DNA of 19,765 nucleotides, taken from NCBI GenBank assembly GCA_023411715.1, contig JAEYOM010000027.1, positions 1 through 19,765 of the forward strand. The letters run 5' to 3'. Positions 8,698-16,596 of this stretch are shown here, piece after piece. This DNA is from Bacillota bacterium (lineage in GTDB: Bacteria > Bacillota > Clostridia > Acetivibrionales > DTU013). The notes under the pieces are model-generated. The model was not told where the DNA came from. It was given only the letters and a program-made list of their open reading frames with translations, and did not search any database. Both the position numbers and the translations under genes were made by a program. The stretch's first letter is position 1. Every line of letters begins with the position of its first letter.

Positions 8698-9375
8698 TCA
8701 TATCCTTTCCTTCTTTACCGATTGCATTCCGTTTTCAAGGAATTCCTTTAATTCCAGCAATGTGGCAAACTTCCTGTAAAGGAGTTTTACCAGTTCTTCA
8801 TCAGGTTCGATCAGATCCGGCACCATAACGGTCTTCATACCGGCACCGTGCGCCGACCGGATCCCGTTAGGCGAATCTTCAACGGCAATGCAGTTTTCAG
8901 GTATGGAACCCAACCCCCTGCATGCCATTTCATAAATTTCCGGATCGGGCTTCCCACGTACGATCATATCTCCGGTCACTATTACGTTAAAATAGCGCGT
9001 TATGCCGGCCGTCTCCAGATGCCTCATAGCTCCGGACTTTCCGGTCGAGGTAGCCAGGGCGGTCCTGAAACCGTTCTTATTTAGAAACTCCAGTATTTCG
9101 TAAACACCCGGCTTTACCGGAAGACCTTCGCTCTCGATCATCTCCTTGAACTCCCGTGAAGTACAGTCCAGGAACTCTTCGCACGGAAACCCTTCCCCAT
9201 AGCATCTTGTAAGAAAATTCCTCGTATCGCTATGATTCAGACCTACACAACCTTTGACGCCCGCGCTTATATCGTCGATGCCCATCTCCTGCGCAGCCTT
9301 GAACCACGCGTCGGTGGCCAACCTCTCGGTATCGAAAAGAACACCGTCCATATCAAAAACAACGCTGTTTATCAT
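8698..9375 (-). CDS. HAD-superfamily phosphatase/phosphoglucomutase-like
   Basis: The 225-aa protein is of the beta-phosphoglucomutase-like HAD group. Motif I is FDMDGVLFDTE with nucleophile D8 and acid/base D10. A helical cap (about 17-85) follows. Motif II is ATSTGKSG, motif III the Lys of RGKPDPEIY, and motif IV EDSPNGIRSA. All residues needed for phosphoryl transfer from a small phosphorylated substrate are present; the substrate cannot be told. The start at ATG 9375 is chosen because GGAG lies 6 nt upstream; an in-frame ATG at 9387 overlaps that SD and has none of its own. It is the first gene of the HAD-topB-DUF2161-DUF116 string. Confidence 0.92.
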   Translation of the reverse strand: MINSVVFDMDGVLFDTERLATDAWFKAAQEMGIDDISAGVKGCVGLNHSDTRNFLTRCYGEGFPCEEFLDCTSREFKEMIESEGLPVKPGVYEILEFLNKNGFRTALATSTGKSGAMRHLETAGITRYFNVIVTGDMIVRGKPDPEIYEMACRGLGSIPENCIAVEDSPNGIRSAHGAGMKTVMVPDLIEPDEELVKLLYRKFATLLELKEFLENGMQSVKKERI

Positions 9376-9441
9376 AACCGGCTCCATTCTCTTAAGAGTT
9401 ATTACTCTTTATAATAACAGAGAATTCCGACTATGTTAACT

Positions 9442-9537
9442 ATTAGTCATTTCAAAAAGAATTTCTTAATGGTAGTTCCCGTTGTGACTAATTTAGCTCT
9501 AATATCTACAGTAACAGGTATCTCGGGGAAAACCCCG
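9442..9537. promoter_or_regulatory. inverted repeat and hairpin between the HAD and TIM-barrel genes
   Basis: The ~220-bp gap 9376-9595 has no gene. It holds an 8-bp inverted repeat, ATTAGTCA (9442-9449) and TGACTAAT (9485-9492), upstream of the HAD gene, and a perfect short hairpin CGGGG-AAAA-CCCCG (9524-9537) downstream of the TIM-barrel gene. The hairpin has no T tract on either strand, so it is not a convincing terminator. The inverted repeat could be an operator or mRNA structure. Function is unassigned. Confidence 0.3.
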
Positions 9538-9595
9538 TCCCATCTATCCTTGCAAGTGCTGCACCACAGGCTTTTACTTCTGATGTATAGCGTAA

Positions 9596-10267
9596 TTATT
9601 CCTTAGGCGTGCTCCTGTATTCGCGCATGATGCTGCTGAAGATCTCCGCAGTGGTCGGAGGCGTGTAAGTGATGGCGTTGGCGCCCGCTTCGATCGTCCT
9701 CATGATCGAGTCGTCAGTCGGACCGCCCGTGGCAATGACAGGAATATCGGGGTGACGCCTCCGGATATTTTTAACGATCTCCGGCGTTTTGGCCGCGCCC
9801 GAAACGTTCAGGATAGTCGCTCCTGCATTCAGTCTTCCCTCAATATCCGTATTTTCCGAAACGACCGTCACTACCAGCGGTATATCGATTTTTTCACTGA
9901 TCCACGCAATCGTCTCATCAGGCGTAGGAGCATTTACAACAACGCCGATCGCACCCTGGAATTCCGCATCCAGGGCCAGGTTGATAACTCTCTGGCCGCA
10001 TGTAAGGCCTCCGCCCACTCCGCAAAATACCGGCACATCCGAGGCGTGGATGATTGTATGGGTAATAATTGGCTGGGGCGTAAAAGGATAAACTGCGATA
10101 ATGGCATTTGCGTTGCTGTTTTTTATGATTGCAGCATCAGTCGAGAACAGAATCGATTTTATGAGCCTGCCGAAGATCCTTATCCCGCTTGCACTGGATA
10201 TCACTTCGGGAACACGGACCATATGTTTCCTGAGATTGCCTTGAATATCCGGGATACTGACTGGCAT
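9596..10267 (-). CDS. TIM-barrel (beta/alpha) protein of unknown substrate
   Basis: 223 aa with an alternating strand/helix pattern. The C-terminal strands read IPVIATGGPTDDSIMRTIEAGANAITYTPPT (about 175-205), which looks like the phosphate-binding end of ribulose-phosphate-binding TIM barrels. Further conserved glycines are in VFCGVGGGLTCG (80-91) and LNAGATILNVSGA (146-158). Such proteins are often labelled simply hydrolase; I cannot name a reaction. ATG 10267 has GGAGGG 6 nt upstream; a TTG two codons earlier is not needed. It stands alone, preceded by a 19-bp tandem repeat and not obviously co-transcribed with the gene string that follows 220 bp later. Confidence 0.8.
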   Translation of the reverse strand: MPVSIPDIQGNLRKHMVRVPEVISSASGIRIFGRLIKSILFSTDAAIIKNSNANAIIAVYPFTPQPIITHTIIHASDVPVFCGVGGGLTCGQRVINLALDAEFQGAIGVVVNAPTPDETIAWISEKIDIPLVVTVVSENTDIEGRLNAGATILNVSGAAKTPEIVKNIRRRHPDIPVIATGGPTDDSIMRTIEAGANAITYTPPTTAEIFSSIMREYRSTPKE

Positions 10268-10281
10268 TTGCAACCCTCCAT

Positions 10282-10319
10282 TATATTGTGAATGATCTGA
10301 TATATTGTGAATGACCTGA
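10282..10319. repeat. 19-bp direct tandem repeat upstream of the TIM-barrel gene
   Basis: Two abutting copies, TATATTGTGAATGATCTGA (10282-10300) and TATATTGTGAATGACCTGA (10301-10319), differ at one base. They end 3 bp from the GGAGGG SD (10274-10279) of the downstream minus-strand gene. On the coding strand the core reads TTCACAATATA in each copy, and a TATAAT falls at 10285-10280. It could be a tandem regulator site or a small duplication; no regulator is identified. Confidence 0.8.
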
Positions 10320-10372
10320 TTATTTTAAGGTGTCCGGATGTTTTATGAATTATTCCTTCATATTGCGACATA

Positions 10373-10410
10373 AAACAAGCGGGCATCCAGTAACGGGAAC
10401 CCGCTTGTTT
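10373..10410 (-). terminator. rho-independent terminator-like hairpin
   Basis: An 11-bp perfect inverted repeat AAACAAGCGGG (10373-10383) and CCCGCTTGTTT (10400-10410) with a 16-nt loop. On the minus strand the 3' arm ends in TTGTTTTATG, giving a U-rich tail. It lies 17 bp past the stop of the kelch pseudogene and would stop transcription from that side before the TIM-barrel gene. It may act weakly in the other direction. Confidence 0.65.
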
Positions 10411-10426
10411 GCAGATATTAAGCACC

Positions 10427-10823
10427 TTACTTTTTCGAAAGTGTAAATTTATAGACCTTGCTGCCGGAAATTACATATATACTGCCGTTCAGAGCGACTG
10501 TTGCAAAATCATAACCCAATTCAGGCTGTTCAGCAACTTTTTTCCAAATCGGACTTTTGGGATCATATACTAAAACTCCTTTATCATGCACTCCGTCCCC
10601 GATAATATACAACCTGCCATTTATGGATACTGTACCGAACGCATATATATATCCTATTATTCATAACAGCTGTACTCAGACCGTTGGACCCTTCATACAT
10701 ATCGGCCTTGCGGGTCCATTTCCTAGTCGCGGGAACGTATACGAACATATTATCCAATGTAGTAACATTCCCTTCTGCAGAACCGGAAAGGTCAGTAAAG
10801 AGCAGGTACGGTCTATGAAACAT
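10427..10823 (-). pseudogene. frameshifted kelch-repeat protein fragment
   Basis: Two minus-strand frames together form a kelch beta-propeller piece. The first (10823 to about 10643) reads LDNMFVYVPATRKWTRKADMYEGSNGLSTAVMNNRIYI. The second (to 10427) continues YAFGTVSINGRLYIIGDGVHDKGVLVYDPKSP...YVISGSKVYKFTLSKK. They join at an (AT)5 run at 10643-10652; restoring one AT would give a continuous kelch pattern, so dinucleotide slippage explains the break. Only about two blades remain of the four to seven a propeller needs, and there is no signal peptide or SD. Kelch-like similarity starts near 10785. Genuine decay is likelier than sequencing error because the N-terminal part is missing too. Confidence 0.65.
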
Positions 10824-10843
10824 ACAGCCGCCTGCTCTTTTTT
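10797..10843. terminator. hairpin with T tract (plus-strand sense)
   Basis: AAAGAGCAGG (10797-10806) pairs with CCTGCTCTTT (10831-10840), followed by TTT on the plus strand. No plus-strand gene leads into it. On the minus strand it lies about 80 bp past the uxaBA stop and could end that transcript, although its U tail there is poor (TCTTTACTG). It also marks where kelch similarity stops. Confidence 0.5.
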
Positions 10844-10924
10844 ATGTACCGCGTCTTCCTTATTAAGGCATGGGCTCACCACATATAAGTGATCTCTAAG
10901 CGGACGGCCTGCCTGCCGATCTGA

Positions 10925-13900
10925 TCACAGGGTCACTCCGTCCTTGAATATTGCGATCTCACTGTATCCGTTAATTTCGTTTTTTGTCCGGTATTCCCCC
11001 GAAGCCACCTTCATCACGTATTCGAAGAAAGCTTCGGACAAGTGCCCCATGCCGCGATCTTCAAGCAATTGTCCCGCATCGAAGTCGATCCAGCTGCTCT
11101 TTCTTTTAAACAGATCCGTATTCGTGGATATTTTTACGGTAGGAACGGGGGCCCCAAGAGGTGTGCCCCTTCCCGTAGTAAATAGTATCAGCTGCGCGCC
11201 GGCAGCCGCTAGCACCGTTGCGGCGACCATATCGTTGCCGGGTCCCTTGAGAAGGTTCAGCCCGGATTTCCTGACCGTTTCTCCATAATCCAGAACATCT
11301 GTGACATTTCCCGTACCGCCCTTCTGCGTACAGCCTAGCGACTTCTCCTCCAATGTGGATATGCCGCCCTTTTTGTTTCCGGGAGAAGGGTTGTCATAAA
11401 TAACCTGACCATGACCGATATAGTACTCTTTAAAACCGTTGATCAGCTCGACTGTCCTGTCGAACACCTCATTGCTGATACAGCGGTTCATGAGTATCGT
11501 CTCGGCCCCGAACATTTCGGGGACCTCCGTCAGAACAGCCGTGCCGCCCTGTTTTATAAGAAGGTCTGAAAACGCACCGACCAGAGGATTTGCCGTGATC
11601 CCTGAGAACGCATCGGAACCGCCGCATTTAAGTCCGACTACAAGCCGCGATACAGGGCATTCCTGCCTCCTAAACCTCTCTGCATATCCGACCAATTCGC
11701 CGATCAGCTTCAGGCCCTCTTCTATTTCATCCCCAGCTTCCTGCGCCGTAAGAAATTTCACCCTATCCGGGTCATAATTTCCAAGAAGCTTTTTGAATTC
11801 AGGGATATTGTTGTTTTCGCAGCCCAGTCCGAGCACCAGCACGCCTGCGGCATTAGGGTGCCTGACCATGGCGGCGAGGATCCTCTGCGTGTTCAACAGG
11901 TCATCGCCCATCTGTGAACAGCCATAGGGGTGTGGGAACGCAAATATCCCGTCGGTCCTGTTCCCGAACCTTATGTTCGCCTCCCTGGAAAGAATCTCGG
12001 AGGTCTTGTTGACGCAGCCTACAGTGTTAACGATCCAGATCTCGTTTCTTATTCCGACATTACCGTCCGAACGGACATAGCCCATAAACTTTTCCACGGG
12101 CTTGCCGCGGGAAAGGCTGGTATGCCCGGCAGTCCCGGCAGGATCTGCGAATCTGGGATTATAAGAATACTTAAATTTGCCTTCAAGATTTGTCCTTATA
12201 TTATGTGTGTGGACGTATTCACCTGCCGCGATAGGCTTAACGGAATGTCCTATGGGATATCCGTACTTGATTACGTCTTCATTGAGTGCAATATCCCTGA
12301 CAGCGACCTTGTGACCTTTGTCAATATCTTCAAGAGCAGTTATCTCGTCGCCTTGAAAGACAAGTCTTTCTCCTTTTACGACGTCTTCGATGGCAACAGC
12401 CACATTATCCTTTTCATTGATAACCAGAACCTTGCTCTTTTCCTGGGCGTGGCCTTCCGAAATCAAAGCCTTAAGCGACTTTTCCATTCCGAAAGAAACG
12501 ATATCAAACAGGTAATCCGCAACAAGTCCGGTCAGCCCGTCGATCTCATTGAGGTCCCTTCCCCACCAGTCGGATCTTGCCAGCAACTCCGAAACCATGC
12601 GCGCGAGCTTCTCCTTCTGCTCATGATTTTCCTTCTGCCCGGCCCGCTGCTTTATGCCTTCGTGTACAGACTGCTCCTGTTGCCCGACCAACTCAGTTGC
12701 ACTGTCGTATCCTGACCACTCCTTCTGCCCGGACTGCTCCTTTATGCCTTCGTAGCCCGACTGTTCCTGTTGCACCGGCGGCTGTTGCCCAGCCCTCTCA
12801 GTTGCACTGTCGTAGCCTGACCACTGCTGCCTGAAGAACTCTAGCACGGGTAAATCATCGTTTATTTCATACCTACTGCCTTTCCTATCCCCTACCAGCG
12901 CTCTGCCTTTCATTTCTGCGCCCCTGTAAAAGGCAAAAAGTGCAGCAAGAGAGAAAGTCAGTATTTTCGGCAGCTTGCCTTCTCTATTGACATATTCCAG
13001 AATTGATGGCAGTACCCTCGTCTTGAATTTAGAAACCGAATTCAGAGAAATACTTAACAGATAATGCTTAATAAACGGGTTTGCAAAACGCTCCAGGACA
13101 ATATTTGCGAACTGTCCGAGCTCATCCGCAGGCATATCCAGCGTGGGAATGATTTCGTCAAAGATACCTTTTTTCATGAAGGTACTGATTAATTCATTGC
13201 CAACACATTCCCCGACTGTATCAAGCCCGTACAGAAATGCCGCAGGTACGGTCATTGTGTGCGCTCCGTTAAGGATCCTTACTTTTCTGGTCCTGTAAGG
13301 AGTAATGTCGTTGGTCCATATTGCGTTGATCCCTGCTTTGGCGAAAGGAAGCTCCTCCGCAAGCTTTTTATCGCCCTCCAGCACCCACAGGTGAAAGACT
13401 TCTCCTGCGTCCAGCAATTTATCCGTATATCCGAGCTCGCCAGTCAAAGCTTCGAGCTCATCTTTCGGATATCCCGTCACGATCCTATCGACCAATGTGT
13501 TAAGAAAATAATTAGCTTCACTGATCCAGGCGGTGAAATCTTCTCCAAGGCCCCATTCCTGCGCAAGCCTCAAGACTATTTCCCTGAGGTTGTCACCGTT
13601 TCTTTCGATCAACTCGCAGGGCATGATGATGAAACCCTTTGACACATCTCCCCCGAAGGCTTTGAACCTTCTGTGCAGAAGGACAGTGAGCTTGCCCGGG
13701 AAGGAAACCGGCGGCGCATCGTCAAAGCGGTCCTGCGAGCTGTATATTATCCCAGCTTCAGTAGTATTCGATACAATGACCCTCAATTCGGGGCTTTCAG
13801 CCAGCTTCAGGTATTCATCGTATTCCGTATATATCTCGAGGCACCTGCTGATGACAGTTATAATCTCCTTAGTGTCAACGACACTGCCGTTTTCAATCCC

Positions 13901-14164
13901 TCTTAGAAGCAGCGTATAAAGGCCATCCTGCTCCTTGAACAGGGGGATTTTATCTCCCCCTCTGGGTTGCACGACTGCGATACTGCCGTTGAAACAGCCA
14001 GCCGTATTCAGCCTGTTAATCATCCAGTCCGCAAAGCCCCTCAGGAAATTACCTTCACCGAACTGCAGTACTTTTACCGGAAACCTATTCAACGGTCCGA
14101 CAACAAGATCTGCCGGCAGATCCGGCCTACTCTGTTCCAAAAGCGCCCTGCTCAAATTCTTCAC
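10925..14164 (-). CDS. uxaB-uxaA: fused tagaturonate reductase-altronate dehydratase
   Basis: One frame of 1079 aa joins two enzymes of galacturonate breakdown. Residues ~1-574 are a UxaB-type mannitol-dehydrogenase-family reductase: VKVLQFGEGNFLRGFADWM for nucleotide binding and VRILNGAHTMTVPAAFLYGL for the catalytic domain. It would make D-altronate from D-tagaturonate with NADH. Residues ~577-1079 are UxaA: a SAF domain (VLVINEKDNVAVAI...) then the dehydratase domain (GYVRSDGNVGIRNEIWIVN, HPYGCSQ, GLGCENN, KCGGSDAFSG). It would make 2-keto-3-deoxygluconate. Both halves look full length and intact. GTG 14164 is chosen as start because AGGGGG lies 7 nt upstream; an ATG at 14203 has no SD. 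A ~65-70-residue repetitive insert splits the UxaB C-terminal domain. The gene stands alone, without uxaC, kdgK or a regulator nearby. Confidence 0.92.
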   Translation of the reverse strand: MKNLSRALLEQSRPDLPADLVVGPLNRFPVKVLQFGEGNFLRGFADWMINRLNTAGCFNGSIAVVQPRGGDKIPLFKEQDGLYTLLLRGIENGSVVDTKEIITVISRCLEIYTEYDEYLKLAESPELRVIVSNTTEAGIIYSSQDRFDDAPPVSFPGKLTVLLHRRFKAFGGDVSKGFIIMPCELIERNGDNLREIVLRLAQEWGLGEDFTAWISEANYFLNTLVDRIVTGYPKDELEALTGELGYTDKLLDAGEVFHLWVLEGDKKLAEELPFAKAGINAIWTNDITPYRTRKVRILNGAHTMTVPAAFLYGLDTVGECVGNELISTFMKKGIFDEIIPTLDMPADELGQFANIVLERFANPFIKHYLLSISLNSVSKFKTRVLPSILEYVNREGKLPKILTFSLAALFAFYRGAEMKGRALVGDRKGSRYEINDDLPVLEFFRQQWSGYDSATERAGQQPPVQQEQSGYEGIKEQSGQKEWSGYDSATELVGQQEQSVHEGIKQRAGQKENHEQKEKLARMVSELLARSDWWGRDLNEIDGLTGLVADYLFDIVSFGMEKSLKALISEGHAQEKSKVLVINEKDNVAVAIEDVVKGERLVFQGDEITALEDIDKGHKVAVRDIALNEDVIKYGYPIGHSVKPIAAGEYVHTHNIRTNLEGKFKYSYNPRFADPAGTAGHTSLSRGKPVEKFMGYVRSDGNVGIRNEIWIVNTVGCVNKTSEILSREANIRFGNRTDGIFAFPHPYGCSQMGDDLLNTQRILAAMVRHPNAAGVLVLGLGCENNNIPEFKKLLGNYDPDRVKFLTAQEAGDEIEEGLKLIGELVGYAERFRRQECPVSRLVVGLKCGGSDAFSGITANPLVGAFSDLLIKQGGTAVLTEVPEMFGAETILMNRCISNEVFDRTVELINGFKEYYIGHGQVIYDNPSPGNKKGGISTLEEKSLGCTQKGGTGNVTDVLDYGETVRKSGLNLLKGPGNDMVAATVLAAAGAQLILFTTGRGTPLGAPVPTVKISTNTDLFKRKSSWIDFDAGQLLEDRGMGHLSEAFFEYVMKVASGEYRTKNEINGYSEIAIFKDGVTL
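12629..12823. repeat. imperfect tandem duplication inside the UxaB part
   Basis: Two in-frame copies of a polar unit: WSGYDSATERAGQQPPVQQE... (35 aa, 12823-12719) and WSGYDSATELVGQQEQ...QKE (about 30 aa, 12718-12629). They share WSGYDSATE, EGIK and GQKE blocks, and the DNA is nearly identical in those blocks. The insert interrupts the UxaB domain between FFRQQW and LARMVSELLARSDWWG, where ordinary UxaB runs on with a short turn. It is rich in Gln, Glu, Gly and Ser, so probably a disordered surface loop. Confidence 0.85.
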
Positions 14165-14333
14165 TGCAAAGCCCCCTGTTTGATTGAATCTATTAATAAA
14201 CATACGTATATATTTTTAATATACACTTAATATTTGCAGATTTCTTGGCGTAAATTGACTAACCTATTGCAAAAATTGCTGTGTTGAACAGTAGTGATGC
14301 CGTCACATGTCAAATAACGGCAGAAGAAAGGTG

Positions 14334-14921
14334 CTAGGCTTTGGATGACGGATACTCATTCAGAACAATTCGAGCAAACTCCTTAGCCCCGTTTATTGCT
14401 TCAGAAGTCTGGAAACTTGCGAGATCGTTCTCATCCCAAACGGAATACATCCCAATATATATCAACCCTGAGTGTTCACACAGCCTTTTAATGCCCATTT
14501 CAAAAGGCTCGGTGGCATATGCCCGGCCATACCCGTGTGTGGCGATTACGGCAACACCCTTGCCGGCCCAAAGAGAACCTTTGCCTTTTCCGTAAAACTT
14601 ATTCATTCCGTAATGCCTGTCGAGCATTGCTTTCATCTCTGTAGTGCAATACCAAGTGTAAATCGGCGTGGCAAGCACAATAATATCCGATTTTATGATT
14701 TCCTCCACGATAGCCTGCATGTCGTCGCGCTGTATACAGCCATATTCTTCCGAAACCTGCTGACAGGCGTAACAAGCCTTGCACGGGGCGATATTCTTAC
14801 CATACAACGTGGTATAGGATACCTCCGCTCCATTTGCCTTCAGCTCATCAATAAATGGCTTGCACAATTCGGCGGTATTGCCGTTCAAACGGGGACTGCC
14901 CATAAAAATCGATATTCTCAT
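14334..14921 (-). CDS. flavodoxin-fold NAD(P)H-dependent FMN reductase / iron-sulfur flavoprotein-like
   Basis: About 195 aa with a flavodoxin-like fold. The FMN phosphate loop is GSPRLNGNT (8-16) right after the first strand. A Cys cluster C47-x2-C50-x2-C53-x8-C62 follows, like that of clostridial iron-sulfur flavoproteins that may hold a 4Fe-4S cluster. ATPIYTWYCTTEMKAMLDR is the second FMN-contact loop. It probably transfers electrons from NAD(P)H or ferredoxin to a small acceptor; the substrate is unknown. ATG 14921 is favoured by GGTGA 5 nt upstream; in-frame ATGs at 14927 and 14936 are possible. It lies 170 bp upstream of uxaBA in the same direction, and a link is not evident. Confidence 0.88.
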   Translation of the reverse strand: MRISIFMGSPRLNGNTAELCKPFIDELKANGAEVSYTTLYGKNIAPCKACYACQQVSEEYGCIQRDDMQAIVEEIIKSDIIVLATPIYTWYCTTEMKAMLDRHYGMNKFYGKGKGSLWAGKGVAVIATHGYGRAYATEPFEMGIKRLCEHSGLIYIGMYSVWDENDLASFQTSEAINGAKEFARIVLNEYPSSKA

Positions 14922-15124
14922 TTTCATCACCGCCATTAAAACAAGTATTACACTGTGTCACGCTAGCAGCTTGGTTATTTTCTCATATCATACCACATGA
15001 TAAGCATCTGTAAAAATATTTTGGGTCGGAGCGGCGCTGTAGGATTTATTGCAGAACTCAGTAAAACCAAGGGTTTTAAGGTAGTGCCAAGATTCTACAA
15101 AATGACAAATTAATAAAGTAGCTG

Positions 15125-15153
15125 TTTAACCGGTTAGATGAGTATGTTAAAAT
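15125..15153 (+). promoter_or_regulatory. candidate promoter with a palindrome over the -35
   Basis: TTTAAC (15125-15130), a 17-nt spacer and TAAAAT (15148-15153) lie 43 bp before the lipase-like gene. The -10 matches five of six consensus bases; the -35 is weak. A perfect 10-bp palindrome TAACCGGTTA (15127-15136) covers the -35, as an operator would. The gap 14937-15196 otherwise holds no gene that I can see. Confidence 0.35.
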
Positions 15154-15196
15154 AAAACAAGGATATTATGTAATCCTCGTCAAAGGGGTAATGTGA

Positions 15197-16519
15197 ATGA
15201 AAGCGTTGAATCGAGTATTATCCTCAGTATTGCTTTTTATTGTCATAAATTCTTTTAGTATTCTATTTTTTTCAACCAGATGGTGGATAATCATTCCATT
15301 TGCCATTGCATACTTTTTAATAGTCAATATATTTCCAGACTTCAGAAAGCAGCCTACCTTCAGAATCAAAATGTTATCAGACGGGGTAGAGCTGCTTAAG
15401 CTTTTTTTAATTACAACTTTGCTAAGCGTCTTATATATAGTTTTTGTCGGAATAAAGACGATTCCGGCAGAAGTACATATTTTTACTATTTCTATAGTAA
15501 TTGTAATATTAGCTGAGTCAATATTGTTCTGGAACGGAATTGTCAGAGTATACAGCACCTCTATCCAGCTTGGAATAAAGTGGCGAATTATCGGAATTGT
15601 CTGCGGCTGGATTCCGATTGTTCATATCTATGCACTGGTTAAAATAATAAATATTGTGACAGAAGAAGTTACTTTTGAGATAGAAAAGTTTGAATTAAAT
15701 TCAACACGAAAAGAGAAGGATCTCTGTAAAACACGCTACCCGCTTTTACTGGTGCACGGCGTATTTTTTCGGGATACCCGCTATTTCAATTACTGGGGGC
15801 GTATTCCCGGAGAGCTGATAAAAAACGGTGCTGTCATATTTTACGGTCAGCAACAGTCGGCCGCTTCTGTGAAAAAGAGCGGCGAGGAATTGTCCAATCG
15901 TATTAAAAGCATTATTAAAGATACCGGATGTGAAAAGGTGAATATTATCGCCCACTCAAAAGGTGGTCTTGACAGTCGCTATGCGATCAGTTGTCTGGGT
16001 ATGGATCAATATGTCGCATCACTGACAACGATCAATACGCCGCATAAGGGCTGTATTTTTGCAGATTATCTTTTGGAAAAGGTTCCGGAAAAGGCGCGCA
16101 ATTCCATTGCGAATAAATATAATACCGCACTCAGGAAGCTTGGTGATACAAATCCCGATTTTATTGCGGCCGTAACGGACTTGACAGCTTCTCAATGCAA
16201 AGTTATGAATGAAGCTGTTCCTGATATCCCTTCGGTATATTATCAGAGCGTCGGGTCAAAAATGAACCGCGCCCGCAGCGGAAAATTCCCGCTGAACATC
16301 GCTTATCCATTTGTGCGTCATTTTGATGGGGATAATGATGGTTTGGTTTCCGTTAAATCTGCACAATGGGGCAAGAACTTTATTATGATATCTATGAATG
16401 GCAAACGCGGTGTTTCCCACGGCGATGTAATTGACCTTAACCGTGAAAATATCAGGAGCTTTGACGTCAGAGAGTTTTATGTGCATTTAGTTGAGGATTT
16501 GAAAAAAAGAGGATTATGA
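15197..16519 (+). CDS. membrane-anchored alpha/beta hydrolase (lipase-like)
   Basis: 440 aa. The first ~155 residues hold four to five hydrophobic segments (about 8-27, 29-46, 66-87, 93-115, 131-152). A soluble alpha/beta-hydrolase domain follows: RYPLLLVHGVFFRD (oxyanion loop, HG 187-188), IIAHSKGGLDSRYA with nucleophile S254, GDNDGLVSV with the likely acid D381, and GVSHGDVI with H408. That is a complete Ser-Asp-His triad of the bacterial triacylglycerol-lipase type. The substrate is unproven; lipid esters at the membrane are plausible. The SD AGGGG (15184-15188) sits 8 nt before the ATG. The gene is visibly A+T-richer than the neighbours at 18022-19197. Confidence 0.88.
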   Translation: MKALNRVLSSVLLFIVINSFSILFFSTRWWIIIPFAIAYFLIVNIFPDFRKQPTFRIKMLSDGVELLKLFLITTLLSVLYIVFVGIKTIPAEVHIFTISIVIVILAESILFWNGIVRVYSTSIQLGIKWRIIGIVCGWIPIVHIYALVKIINIVTEEVTFEIEKFELNSTRKEKDLCKTRYPLLLVHGVFFRDTRYFNYWGRIPGELIKNGAVIFYGQQQSAASVKKSGEELSNRIKSIIKDTGCEKVNIIAHSKGGLDSRYAISCLGMDQYVASLTTINTPHKGCIFADYLLEKVPEKARNSIANKYNTALRKLGDTNPDFIAAVTDLTASQCKVMNEAVPDIPSVYYQSVGSKMNRARSGKFPLNIAYPFVRHFDGDNDGLVSVKSAQWGKNFIMISMNGKRGVSHGDVIDLNRENIRSFDVREFYVHLVEDLKKRGL

Positions 16520-16596
16520 GCTAAACAGGAGAAGTAAATTGCAGCTTGAGGCAGCGGATAAGATAGGCGGGTTCATGAGACAAGTGGTTTAACAAA

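Noticed and set aside
9752..10291. Plus-strand frame of 179 aa
   Set aside because: It is antisense to the TIM-barrel gene, which has a good SD and a coherent fold pattern.
11930..12715. Plus-strand frame of 261 aa
   Set aside because: It is antisense to the uxaB-uxaA fusion; the open frame reflects codon bias of the real gene.
14299..14321. GCCGT...ACGGC hairpin after the flavoprotein gene as terminator
   Set aside because: Only five base pairs with a long loop and no T tract on the transcribed strand.
15063..15077. AAAACC-AAG-GGTTTT hairpin upstream of the lipase gene as terminator
   Set aside because: The stem is only six base pairs and mostly A-T, with no clear gene ending into it.
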